Assembly: GCA_022510865.1 (NCBI GenBank)
Contig: JAFLSQ010000008.1
Location: 1 to 64,000 of the forward strand
Origin: Treponema sp.
Lineage (GTDB): Bacteria > Spirochaetota > Spirochaetia > Treponematales > Treponemataceae
Length of the DNA: 64,000 nt
Direction: 5' to 3'
This document shows positions 24,170 through 32,643 of the stretch, piece after piece (positions within the stretch are counted from its first letter, which is position 1; each line of letters opens with the position of its first letter). The translations under genes were made by a program, and so were the position numbers. The notes under the pieces were generated by a model. It did not search any database. It worked only from the letters and a program-made list of their open reading frames with translations, and was not told where the DNA came from.

Positions 24170-26754
24170 CGATTGACTACGAGAATCTGCCGGTTTACGC
24201 GCAGAAAGAAAAAATACTGGAGTGTCTGGAGAGCAATCAGGTTGTGATTGTGGAAAGCCCCACCGGGTCCGGGAAAACCACGCAGATTCCTGTGATTCTG
24301 TACGAGGCGGGCTATGCGACCGGCGGAATGATTGGGGTGACGCAGCCAAGGCGGATTGCCGCGCTGAGCGTGAGCGAATTCATCTCGCATCAGCTTGGGA
24401 CATCGTGCCCGGGGCTTGTGGGCTACAAAATGCGCTTCGAGGACTTCACGAACACAGACACGCGCATAAAAATCATGACGGACGGCATACTTCTTCAGGA
24501 GATGAAGCTGGATCCGTCGCTCTCAAAATACAGCGTGCTTATGATAGACGAGGCGCATGAGCGCAGCCTGAACATAGACTTTGTGCTGGGGCTAGTCAAG
24601 CGCGTCCTCAAGGAACGCTCCGACTTCCACGTGATAGTCAGCTCCGCAACGATGAACACGCAGGCTTTCTCCGATTATTTTGACAACGCGCCCATTGTCT
24701 CAATCGACACGGTGACTTATCCTGTGAGCGTGATTTATGACCCGGTTGAGGGCGGAATCACAACGTCAACCCAGGCGGGATGCGAGAAAATCCTCACGAA
24801 AATCAGGGGGACTGTCGGCCGCGTGCTCGACAATGACGATGACGGCGGAATCCTGATTTTCCTGCCCGGCGAGAAAATCATAAAGGACTGCATGGACAAT
24901 CTTCTGCACTCGAATTTCGGGCGAAGGCTACACATCCTGCCGCTTTACGGAAGGCTCTCCAAAGAGGAGCAGGAGCGTGTTTTTGAGCGCGCGCCTGAGG
25001 GAAAGCGCAAGGTCGTAATCTCCACGAACATTGCCGAGACATCCGTCACAATCAGCGACATAACCACGGTGATTGACTCGGGGCTATGCAAGCTCAATTT
25101 TTACAGCCCCAGGACATTCACCTCCAGCCTGATTGAGACGCAGGTCTCCAAGGCAAGCTGCAACCAGAGAAAAGGCCGCGCGGGGCGCACTCACGCGGGT
25201 TTCTGCTACAGGCTTTACAGCCGCGAGGATTTTGACGGCCGTCCCGAGTACACCACGGAGGAAATCTACCGCACGGATTTGAGCGAGGTTGTCCTGCGGA
25301 TGTGCGAGCTTGGAATCACGGATTTCTACGGCTTTGACTTCATCGCAAGCCCCGGCAGCGAGGGGATAATCGGGGCGGTTGACACGCTGAATATGCTCGG
25401 CGCGCTTGACAACGGCAACACCCTCTCATCAATCGGAAATCTGATGGTCAGCTTTCCGCTGGAGCCGCGCATCAGCCGCATTATCGTCGAGGCAATCATG
25501 CGCTACCCTGAGTGCATTGAGGACGTGCTCATAGCATCGGCATTTTTGTCCGCGCACTCCCCTTTTGTCCTCCCGCCGAATGAGGAGATGGAGGCAAGGA
25601 AAGCCCATCACCGTTTTCAGGATGCCCAGGGTGATTTCTGCGCCTACCTGAACCTTTACCGCGCCTACAAGCAGTCCGACAGCAAGGAGAGATTCTGCAA
25701 GAAAAATTATCTGGACGAGCGCGTGATGGCCGAGATTGACAACATAAAATTCCAGCTCACAGAAATTGTAAGCGACAAACTGGGGATTCCCGTCACGGCA
25801 AAAAGCGGAAATCTCAGCGATTTTTTATGCTGCATAGCGTCGGGAATGATTCAGTTCGTGTGCGTGAGGACCGGGCGCGAGGCTTACAAAAGCCTGACGG
25901 CGGCGCACATCTGCATTCACCCCGGAAGCGTGATGTTCAGGCAGAATCCGGTTTATATCGTGGCCGGCGAGATTGTGCGCACAAGCCGCATTTTTGCCAT
26001 GAGCGTCTCGCCGCTCACACGGGACATGCTTGACAAAATCTCGCCAGATTTGAGCGCACGGCTAATGGCAAGCAAGGAGAGCGCGAGAAAATCCGCATTC
26101 TCTGACGACCACCCTGACAGGAAAGACAGGACGGCATCCGGCAAAAAAGGCGGGAAAATCAGAGGGCAGCAGGACAATCAGGACGATTTCTCTGCCGAAA
26201 GCGCGCTTTCTCTTGGCGGCATACTTTTTGAGACAAAAAAAATCAAGGGGAAAAAGACCGCGATTCTTCCGCTTGATCCGCTGATTCAGGCGATTGGCGC
26301 GGAGAAAGACAAGGACAAGCTGTCCGCGTGCGGAAAACTCAAAGGCGTGGTCACGCTCAGGGATGGCGGCACGCTCCTGAACGGCGAGGACATCGCGCTG
26401 ATTACGCAAGTCGCAGAAATCATAGACCTGCGCCCGCTCTCCGAGAAAAAATGGAACCGCAAAATGAACGTGAGCATAAGCCAGCCGCTGGAGAAAGAGC
26501 AGCTGATAGACTCGCTGGAATGGATTTTGCGCACCGCGATTGCCAGACAGAAAGACCGGGAGTACGGCTTCATCACGCTGCACAACAACTCCAACGGAAG
26601 CTACTGGTTCAGAGTGTCGCGGGGATTCACGACCGCCCTCATGGAGACCCACGCGAGCCTTGAGCGGCTGGTTGAGGAGAACGTGCAGTTCTCAAAGGAC
26701 GAGAAAGAGCGGATTGGCAGAGCCATTGCCCTTGTGAACACGCTGTATAAATAA
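24160..26754 (+). CDS. DEAH-box ATP-dependent RNA helicase, HrpA/HrpB-like
   Basis: 864 residues. SPTGSGKTTQIP (Walker A, ~33-44), TQPRRIAALSVS (motif Ia), DEAHERSLNIDF (motif II, ~130), SATMNTQAFSDYF (motif III), then the second RecA domain with STNIAETSVTISDI and QRKGRAGRTHAGFCYRLY. Helicase-associated and OB-like domains follow. A Lys/Asp-rich low-complexity stretch (~645-690) and a ~170-residue C-terminal extension are unassigned. Unwinds RNA; likely in RNA processing or ribosome maturation. The start overlaps the capA-like gene; an ATG two codons later is an alternative. Confidence 0.9.
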   Translation: MAMTIDYENLPVYAQKEKILECLESNQVVIVESPTGSGKTTQIPVILYEAGYATGGMIGVTQPRRIAALSVSEFISHQLGTSCPGLVGYKMRFEDFTNTDTRIKIMTDGILLQEMKLDPSLSKYSVLMIDEAHERSLNIDFVLGLVKRVLKERSDFHVIVSSATMNTQAFSDYFDNAPIVSIDTVTYPVSVIYDPVEGGITTSTQAGCEKILTKIRGTVGRVLDNDDDGGILIFLPGEKIIKDCMDNLLHSNFGRRLHILPLYGRLSKEEQERVFERAPEGKRKVVISTNIAETSVTISDITTVIDSGLCKLNFYSPRTFTSSLIETQVSKASCNQRKGRAGRTHAGFCYRLYSREDFDGRPEYTTEEIYRTDLSEVVLRMCELGITDFYGFDFIASPGSEGIIGAVDTLNMLGALDNGNTLSSIGNLMVSFPLEPRISRIIVEAIMRYPECIEDVLIASAFLSAHSPFVLPPNEEMEARKAHHRFQDAQGDFCAYLNLYRAYKQSDSKERFCKKNYLDERVMAEIDNIKFQLTEIVSDKLGIPVTAKSGNLSDFLCCIASGMIQFVCVRTGREAYKSLTAAHICIHPGSVMFRQNPVYIVAGEIVRTSRIFAMSVSPLTRDMLDKISPDLSARLMASKESARKSAFSDDHPDRKDRTASGKKGGKIRGQQDNQDDFSAESALSLGGILFETKKIKGKKTAILPLDPLIQAIGAEKDKDKLSACGKLKGVVTLRDGGTLLNGEDIALITQVAEIIDLRPLSEKKWNRKMNVSISQPLEKEQLIDSLEWILRTAIARQKDREYGFITLHNNSNGSYWFRVSRGFTTALMETHASLERLVEENVQFSKDEKERIGRAIALVNTLYK

Positions 26755-26757
26755 GGC

Positions 26758-26783
26758 GATTGCCGGACATCGGTCTGGCAATC
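26758..26783. terminator. Hairpin between convergent genes
   Basis: GATTGCC (26758-26764) pairs with GGCAATC (26777-26783), with inner GAC/GTC pairing. It falls between the helicase stop and the stop codon of the HEAT gene and could end transcription from both sides, although T tracts are weak. Confidence 0.4.
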
Positions 26784-28542
26784 AGTCGTCCTCAATCTCA
26801 AGCATTTTTTTTATGCGGTTTCTCACCCCGGAATTCGCGCGCTTGTCCGCATAAATTCCGCGCATGATGTCCTCGGCGGCAGAGAATTTGTTCGTCCTGT
26901 AAATGTCAATTCCAATCCCGATTGTTGAGGCATCCTTGGACGCAAGGTAACGCAGGCACACATCCTGATACTGGCTGCGCTTGTACTTTGCCAGCTCCTT
27001 TCCGATGGCATAGCGCAGGTCTTTCCGGCGGTCATCATCCAGACATTCGTCCGCGAGCGCGAGAATCTCTTTCTCGCCCACCTTGCCGCCCTCAAGCAGA
27101 ACCTCAACCACTTTTTTCTTGATTGAGTCACCGACTTTTTTATCCGTAATCTGGGAGACAAGAAAATCGTCCGCCTCCTTCGTGCCAAGAGAGGCAAGTG
27201 CCTTGACGCTCTCCTCCTTGATGACCCGCTCGCTGTCATTCTGGACACGGTAGATGAGAAACGGAACTGCATCGGTAAGCCCCATCTCCTTCGCGCCCCG
27301 GATTGCCTCCTGCCGCACACGCCAGTGCTCATCGCGGATTCCCTGAATCACAGTGGTCTTTGCCTCATCATCATCCGGGAAATTCACGAGGCCTTTTATG
27401 ACATACTGGCGCAGGTTCGGGTCTGTAGCGTTGAACGCCTCCACCAGAACCGGAACAGCCTCTTTCTTGCCCATCATCCCGAGCGATTCCGCCGCATACA
27501 TCCGGACAAAAGTGTTCTCGTCCTCGTTCTCAAGGACATCAACAAGATAATCCCACGTCTCCACCGCCTGCATTTTTCCGCTGGTGCGCATGAGCGTCTG
27601 CCTCTGCGCGTCGGTCAGGTCATCGCGGTCAAGATATTCCATGAGGAAAACCGCCTCGCCCGGCCCGCCGATCTCGCCGAGCGCGGAAATGGCGTCGTTG
27701 AAATAGCTCTCGTTCTCGGATTCTATGAGCGATATTACCGCCGGAACTGCGGCTGATGTCTTGACGGCCGAAATGTACTGGAAGCACGCCTTCACAACGC
27801 CAAGAGACTCATCGTAAGGGTCATTCAGAAGATTCACGGCAAAGTCCTCAAGGCAAGGGTCCTTGAATTTCGTGAAATAAGCCAGAATCCTCTCTTTGAT
27901 TGTGTTGTTCTTCGCGCTCTGGAACACATCGTAAAGCTCGTCAGAGAAGCGCGGGTCATCATTTTTTATGAGCGTGTCCACAAGCGCCGATATTTCTGAC
28001 GGAAGCCCGTATTTTATTGTATTGCGATGCTCATCCGCGGTCTTGTCGTTCTCATCTTTCTCTGCCGCGGCGGATGCTTTCTCCGGGTCGGGTTTCTGCG
28101 GACGTTTTGCGGCCGGAACTTTCGCAATGCCGCCCTTGCTCGCCTCCACTGATGATTTTTTTGACGGCCTCTCGGATGATGATTTCTCCGCGCCGCTCTC
28201 AGAAGACTTGTCCTCAAAAGACGTGTCTGGCACGGAATCGGACTCCGGGGCAACTTCCTCCACAACAGAGGCGGAGGAATCGCCGTCAGAAACATCCTGC
28301 ATGGAATCTGGCTTTGGGGATGCCTCCTCCGTTGCCGGAACCGATGGCTCTGCCTCAGTGAACGGGTTGCTCTCTGGAACTTCGGTCTTCTCCAGCTCGG
28401 AAACTCCATTGTCCGGCATATCAAGGCTGAACAGCGGGGCTTCGGAGGAATCATCCGCATTGTCTGCGCCGGAAGCCTGGGCATGCGCCACGGAAAGACT
28501 GAGAATCAGAAAAAATGCCGGAAACAGAAAACGTTTTTTCAT
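26782..28542 (-). CDS. Exported HEAT-repeat protein
   Basis: 586 residues. Start at 28542 (MKKRFLFPAFFLILSLSVAHAQA) because GGAGG lies 5 nt upstream; the frame begins 6 codons earlier. A cleavable signal peptide is followed by a ~160-residue acidic Ser/Glu/Pro-rich stretch, which is probably disordered. From about residue 190 on come HEAT/PBS-lyase-type repeats (VPAVISLIESE, AVSALGEIGGPGEA-like blocks, AVPVLVEAFNATDPNLRQYVIKGL). HEAT arrays bind proteins; the partner is unknown. Last gene of the dut-lptF-lptG-tgt series, with a 14-nt gap. Confidence 0.85.
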   Translation of the reverse strand: MKKRFLFPAFFLILSLSVAHAQASGADNADDSSEAPLFSLDMPDNGVSELEKTEVPESNPFTEAEPSVPATEEASPKPDSMQDVSDGDSSASVVEEVAPESDSVPDTSFEDKSSESGAEKSSSERPSKKSSVEASKGGIAKVPAAKRPQKPDPEKASAAAEKDENDKTADEHRNTIKYGLPSEISALVDTLIKNDDPRFSDELYDVFQSAKNNTIKERILAYFTKFKDPCLEDFAVNLLNDPYDESLGVVKACFQYISAVKTSAAVPAVISLIESENESYFNDAISALGEIGGPGEAVFLMEYLDRDDLTDAQRQTLMRTSGKMQAVETWDYLVDVLENEDENTFVRMYAAESLGMMGKKEAVPVLVEAFNATDPNLRQYVIKGLVNFPDDDEAKTTVIQGIRDEHWRVRQEAIRGAKEMGLTDAVPFLIYRVQNDSERVIKEESVKALASLGTKEADDFLVSQITDKKVGDSIKKKVVEVLLEGGKVGEKEILALADECLDDDRRKDLRYAIGKELAKYKRSQYQDVCLRYLASKDASTIGIGIDIYRTNKFSAAEDIMRGIYADKRANSGVRNRIKKMLEIEDD

Positions 28543-28556
28543 CATTACCTCCATAA

Positions 28557-29696
28557 TCACACACCTTCGTGAAATTTGTCAAGAAAATCCGACTTGTACT
28601 GCGCGAACCGGTCCTCCTCAATCGCCGTGCGAATTTCCCTGACCATTTTGTTCAGGAAATACAGGTTGTGATAGCTTGCCAGAATTGAGCTGAGGATTTC
28701 CTGTTCTTTAAAAAGATGGCGCAGATACGACTTTGAGTAAGTCCTGCAAACCTTGCAGTCGCATTCCGGATCAAGCGCAGAGAAATCACGCGCCCATCTC
28801 TCCTGCTTGATGGAAAGCATTCCGCGGTGCGTGAAATACGAGCCGTTACGCGCGTTTCTGGTTGGAAGCACGCAGTCAAACATATCGATTCCCGCGCTGA
28901 CTGCCTCAAGAATATATTCCGGGGTGCCAATCCCCATCACGTATTTTGGCTTGTCTTCCGGCAGAAAACGGACTGTGTGATTTAAAAAGCGGATGAATTC
29001 CTCTGACGGCTCGCCCACGCTCAGCCCGCCGATTGCAATGCCCGGTAGCTCCTGTGAAGCGGCGAATTCCGCGCTCTGGGCGCGCAAGTCCTCAAAAAAA
29101 TTGCCCTGGACAATCGGGAAGAGAAGTCCGCTGTAGCCATCACTCCGCGCGCGCTCCCACTCGGTCTTGGCACGCAAGAGCCAGCCGGAAGTTATGCGCA
29201 GCGCGCGCTCCGCCTCCTTGCGCTCCACTCCCCACGCGGAGCAGACATCAAGCTGCATCTGAATATCCGAGTTGAATTTCACCTGCGTTTGCACGACGCT
29301 CTCCGGAGTGAACAGGTGGTAGCTTCCGTCAATGTGGCTCTGGAAACGCACGCCCTCATCGGTGATTTTCCTGAGCTTTGCGAGCGAGAAAACCTGGAAT
29401 CCGCCTGAGTCCGTGAGGAAATTCTTTTTCCACTGCGAGAATCCGTGAAGCCCGCCGGCATCCGCAATCAAATTCGCGCCCGGCCGCAGAAAAAGATGAT
29501 ATGTGTTGGCAAGGATTATGTCAAAGTCAATCTCCTCCAGAAAATCCTTTGGGATTGCCTTGACCGTGGCGTTCGTTCCTACCGGCATAAAAACCGGAGT
29601 GCGGACATCTCCGTGAGGAAGACGCAGAGTGCCCGTCCGCGCCTTGCCATCCGCGCATTTATGATTTATCTCAAAACATCTTGCAATTCCGCTCAT
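28557..29696 (-). CDS. tgt: tRNA-guanine transglycosylase
   Basis: Replaces G34 of Asn, Asp, His and Tyr tRNAs with a queuosine precursor. TDSGGFQVFSL carries the substrate Asp, GGLSVGEP and DCVLPTRNARNG are the other signatures, and the zinc site is built on CDCKVCRTYSKSYLRHL plus a later His. 379 residues, standard. Start at 29696 (MSGIARCFEINHK) with AGGAG upstream; the longer upstream frame overlaps lptG and has no ribosome site. Confidence 0.95.
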   Translation of the reverse strand: MSGIARCFEINHKCADGKARTGTLRLPHGDVRTPVFMPVGTNATVKAIPKDFLEEIDFDIILANTYHLFLRPGANLIADAGGLHGFSQWKKNFLTDSGGFQVFSLAKLRKITDEGVRFQSHIDGSYHLFTPESVVQTQVKFNSDIQMQLDVCSAWGVERKEAERALRITSGWLLRAKTEWERARSDGYSGLLFPIVQGNFFEDLRAQSAEFAASQELPGIAIGGLSVGEPSEEFIRFLNHTVRFLPEDKPKYVMGIGTPEYILEAVSAGIDMFDCVLPTRNARNGSYFTHRGMLSIKQERWARDFSALDPECDCKVCRTYSKSYLRHLFKEQEILSSILASYHNLYFLNKMVREIRTAIEEDRFAQYKSDFLDKFHEGV

Positions 29697-29710
29697 AAAA
29701 TCTCCTGAAA

Positions 29711-30787
29711 TTATGTCCGCGAGTAGCGCAGTAAAATCACGCTCGCGATTGTGTAAAAAATCACCGGAAACCACGCGCCCATAAAAGGCGAGATATATCC
29801 GTGCTTCGCAAAAACCATCGTGACCATCATTGTGACGTAAAAAAGGACTGACGCGCTGATGCACGACGCAAGGCTGATTAAAAGGACGTTTTTTTTCGTT
29901 TTGCCGGTAAGCCCGACAGACAGGAAAACCACGATGAACACGATGAACGGGAACGCGAATTTCTTGTAATATTCGGAAAGCTGCTCGTTGTACGGAAGCC
30001 CTGCTTTTTTCAGATGCTCGATGTAGATTTTGGCTTCCCGCGCGGAGACAGACTGGACATCAACGTTGGTCTTGCGGAAAATCTCGTATGATTCGGTGAG
30101 TGCGTCTGTGAGGGCAGAGTCCGGCTCGCCTGTGATAAACGACTGCCCGCTGGGAGTGTACTGGAGCGCGCCCTGCACGTTCCACTTCAGGTTCTCCTCA
30201 TCCCAGAATGCGGACGGCGCGTATATAACCGCAAGAAGGGTCTTATTATCATCGCGGAATACAAAATATGCGTCGGAGAGTTTTTTTGTTGACTCGATGT
30301 ATCTTCTGGCCTTGTAGACAATCCTGCCGTTATCTGACAGGACAATAACATCGCTGTTGTTCTCGTTCGTGACCTTGTTCAGCAGGCGGTCCTGAAGCTC
30401 GGTCTTTTTCTCATAAGTCGAGACCACATACCTGTTCTCGAAAAAAAACAGCCCGAACGACAGGAGCACAGAGAGCAGGAGAACAGGAAGCGTGAAGCGG
30501 AACAAAGAAACGCCGGACGCGAAAAGCGCCTCAAGCTCGTTGCTGGCATACATATCGCTGAGGCTGTAGGACGTTGAGAAGAGGATTGCGACCGGCACCG
30601 CGTACCACACGGTTTTGGGAACATAAAACGCCATCACCATCGCAATGTCTTTCACAGAGACGTTGTTCTGCAAATAAGTGGCAATGTGCATGAAAAGGTC
30701 AACAAGATTCAGGACCAAGGCAAAAAAAATCATCGCGCCAAAAAAAAGAGGAAGAATCTTTCTATAAAGATACCAGACAAGTTTCAT
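29711..30787 (-). CDS. LptF/LptG-type permease (second of pair)
   Basis: 358 residues. YjgP/YjgQ fold: three N-terminal membrane helices (LFFGAMIFFALVLNLVDLF and others), a periplasmic beta-jellyroll-like middle (~120-260), and three C-terminal helices. Start at 30787 (MKLVWYLYRKILP) with AGGTG upstream. In Gram-negative bacteria the pair moves lipopolysaccharide from the inner membrane with LptB. Treponemes are generally reported to lack LPS, so here another lipid or glycolipid may be moved (inference). It lies 5 nt after its partner. Confidence 0.85.
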   Translation of the reverse strand: MKLVWYLYRKILPLFFGAMIFFALVLNLVDLFMHIATYLQNNVSVKDIAMVMAFYVPKTVWYAVPVAILFSTSYSLSDMYASNELEALFASGVSLFRFTLPVLLLSVLLSFGLFFFENRYVVSTYEKKTELQDRLLNKVTNENNSDVIVLSDNGRIVYKARRYIESTKKLSDAYFVFRDDNKTLLAVIYAPSAFWDEENLKWNVQGALQYTPSGQSFITGEPDSALTDALTESYEIFRKTNVDVQSVSAREAKIYIEHLKKAGLPYNEQLSEYYKKFAFPFIVFIVVFLSVGLTGKTKKNVLLISLASCISASVLFYVTMMVTMVFAKHGYISPFMGAWFPVIFYTIASVILLRYSRT

Positions 30788-30792
30788 ATCAC

Positions 30793-32052
30793 CTACTTTT
30801 TTATGAGCACCACAAGGAATAAAAGCGCGAAAAATCCGATTACAAAATTCGGCACCCAGATGCACCAGAACGCGCTGAGTCCCACGCGCTGGACAAAAAG
30901 CTGCCCCATAATCTGCATCGCCCAGTAAAGCACGCAGACGACAAGCCCCAGAAAAAGCCCGATTGTCTGGCCGTTGTGCTTGCCGAACAGAAACGCGATT
31001 GAGAAAGCGAAGACCGCGAAAAAAATCGAGCCGAACGGAAGCGAGAATTTCTTGTGAAGCTCCATGACCCAGAGGTTCAGCCTGCGGCTAAGCGAGCCGT
31101 CCGCCACAGAATCCTCGCGCATTTTTCTGATTGTCCTGCTGAGGTCGTAGGTGGTCATCTCCCGCGCGGAGCGGGTCGTCGTTCCGAGCAGTGTCGTGTC
31201 AAAAATATTCAGGATTGATTTCCCGGATTTCATCACGTCAAATTTATTCCTGTCGTTGCGCTGGATTGAAAGCACGGTCGAGTCATTCATATCAAACTGC
31301 ATCAGAACGCCCTCGCTCTTCGCACCCTGCAAACTTGACTCCCCCGCAATAATCAGGCGGTCGGCATCGTCCTTCGTGTCAAAAATGATGATGTCCGAGA
31401 CCTGATTTCCATAGACTTCGCCTATGACCACATTTGAGTTGTCAAGCGTTTTCACGCTGTTGGACTCAAGCTCAATAGTCGGCGTGGAATTCATAATCTC
31501 GCGCATGAGGCGGTTGTATTTTATTGTTCCCAGCGGCAGCAGATAATCGTTCACAAAAAAAGAGCCGATTGAGATTAAAAGCCCCAGGATTGCCGTCGGC
31601 ACTAAAATCCGCAGGAAAGAGAAACCCGCGGCGCGGAAAATCAGAATCTCGTTGTTGCTCATCATTCCGCCAAGGCTCATCAGAAAACCCACCAGAGTCG
31701 CGAACGGCGCGGACTGCGCGATGATGAAAGGCAGGCTGTAAAACATTATGCGCATTACATCCTTGAACGGCGCGGATTTTGCCAGCAAATCCTCCACGGT
31801 AAGCAGAATCTGGTTCACAAAAAAAATCATGAAGAAAAAAAGGAAGCTCACAAGAAAATAAAGGAACAAATCCTTGAAAATATATTTTATGAGTATGTGA
31901 TTTTTGAGTACGTCCTTTTTGGGCGCGGCAAGGCGGGAAAATCCGCGGATTTTTAAAACCTGGCGCACCACATAAAGCGATTTTATCCGCATTGTCAGGC
32001 GGTCAAGAGAATCTTTCAGCTGTTTTTTGCGCTCATCAAGGCTTCCAGACAT
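30793..32052 (-). CDS. LptF/LptG-type permease (first of pair)
   Basis: 419 residues, with the same fold as its neighbour. It carries an extra ~50-residue basic N terminus (SGSLDERKKQLKDSLDRLTM) before the first helix at DLFLYFLVSFLFFFMIFFV. Hydrophobic helices recur at ~105-140 and in the last 100 residues (GSIFFAVFAFSIAFLFG). The GGAG before the ATG is rather distant. It follows dut by 6 nt. LptB and LptC are not in this window. Confidence 0.85.
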   Translation of the reverse strand: MSGSLDERKKQLKDSLDRLTMRIKSLYVVRQVLKIRGFSRLAAPKKDVLKNHILIKYIFKDLFLYFLVSFLFFFMIFFVNQILLTVEDLLAKSAPFKDVMRIMFYSLPFIIAQSAPFATLVGFLMSLGGMMSNNEILIFRAAGFSFLRILVPTAILGLLISIGSFFVNDYLLPLGTIKYNRLMREIMNSTPTIELESNSVKTLDNSNVVIGEVYGNQVSDIIIFDTKDDADRLIIAGESSLQGAKSEGVLMQFDMNDSTVLSIQRNDRNKFDVMKSGKSILNIFDTTLLGTTTRSAREMTTYDLSRTIRKMREDSVADGSLSRRLNLWVMELHKKFSLPFGSIFFAVFAFSIAFLFGKHNGQTIGLFLGLVVCVLYWAMQIMGQLFVQRVGLSAFWCIWVPNFVIGFFALLFLVVLIKK

Positions 32053-32058
32053 CTTGCG

Positions 32059-32505
32059 CTAGACTCCGGTGGAGCCGAATCCTCCGCCGCCGCGCTCCGT
32101 GCCGGAAAGTCCGCCCTCATCCACGCGCAAAAAAGATGCCCGTGTCACAGGAGCGGCGACAATCTGCGCGATGCGGTCTTTGTCGTGCACCACAAAATCC
32201 TCGCTGCCAAGGTTCACAAGGATTACCCGGACTTCCCCGCGGTAATCACTGTCGATTGTGCCGGGCGTGTTCAGCACGGAGACACCGTTCTTGGCGGCAA
32301 GCCCGGAGCGCGGGCGCACCTGAATCTCGTATCCCTCAGGAATCTCAAAAAAAAGCCCGGTCGGAATCACGGCGGATTTCCCGGCCGGAATCAAAACATC
32401 CGCGTCAAGCCGGGCACAGACATCCGCGCCGGCCGCACCAGAAGTCTTGTACTCGGGGATGACCGCGCCATCAGAGGCGATGCATTTTATCTGAATCTGA
32501 TTCAT
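32059..32505 (-). CDS. dut: Deoxyuridine triphosphate nucleotidohydrolase
   Basis: Hydrolyses dUTP to dUMP, which keeps uracil out of DNA and feeds dTMP synthesis. 148 residues with all five trimeric-dUTPase motifs: AAGADVCA, RPRSGLAAKNGV, NTPGTIDSDYRGE, DRIAQIV, and the Gly-rich tail RGGGGFGSTG. First gene of the five-gene operon running to 26782. No ribosome site: eight T lie before the ATG, and an extended -10 box ends 6 nt upstream. Confidence 0.95.
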   Translation of the reverse strand: MNQIQIKCIASDGAVIPEYKTSGAAGADVCARLDADVLIPAGKSAVIPTGLFFEIPEGYEIQVRPRSGLAAKNGVSVLNTPGTIDSDYRGEVRVILVNLGSEDFVVHDKDRIAQIVAAPVTRASFLRVDEGGLSGTERGGGGFGSTGV

Positions 32506-32511
32506 AAAAAA

Positions 32512-32520
32512 AATATAGCA
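32512..32520 (-). promoter_or_regulatory. Extended -10 of dut; predicts a leaderless mRNA
   Basis: On the minus strand TGCTATATT (TATATT at 32512-32517 plus the TG extension), then 6 nt (all T) to the ATG at 32505. The -35 region (TTTATT) is weak, as expected for an extended -10 promoter. Confidence 0.5.
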
Positions 32521-32575
32521 TATTTCCGGAATAAAATAAACAGGCAGAAAAATGTGGAAAAATCAGCGGAGGATT

Positions 32576-32626
32576 AAAAAAACAGACGGACTGAACAGGC
32601 GCGTTCCGCCGCATTCAGTCCGTCTG
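32576..32626 (-). terminator. Intrinsic terminator of pnp
   Basis: Perfect 13-bp stem CAGACGGACTGAA / TTCAGTCCGTCTG (32583-32595 and 32614-32626) with an inner GGCG/CGCC stem. On the minus strand it is followed by seven T. It lies 18 bp past the pnp stop. Confidence 0.85.
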
Positions 32627-32643
32627 CCGTCAAAAAATCGGTT

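Noticed and set aside
29697-29864. N-terminal extension of tgt
   Set aside because: It overlaps lptG, lacks a ribosome site and adds 56 residues not typical of the family.
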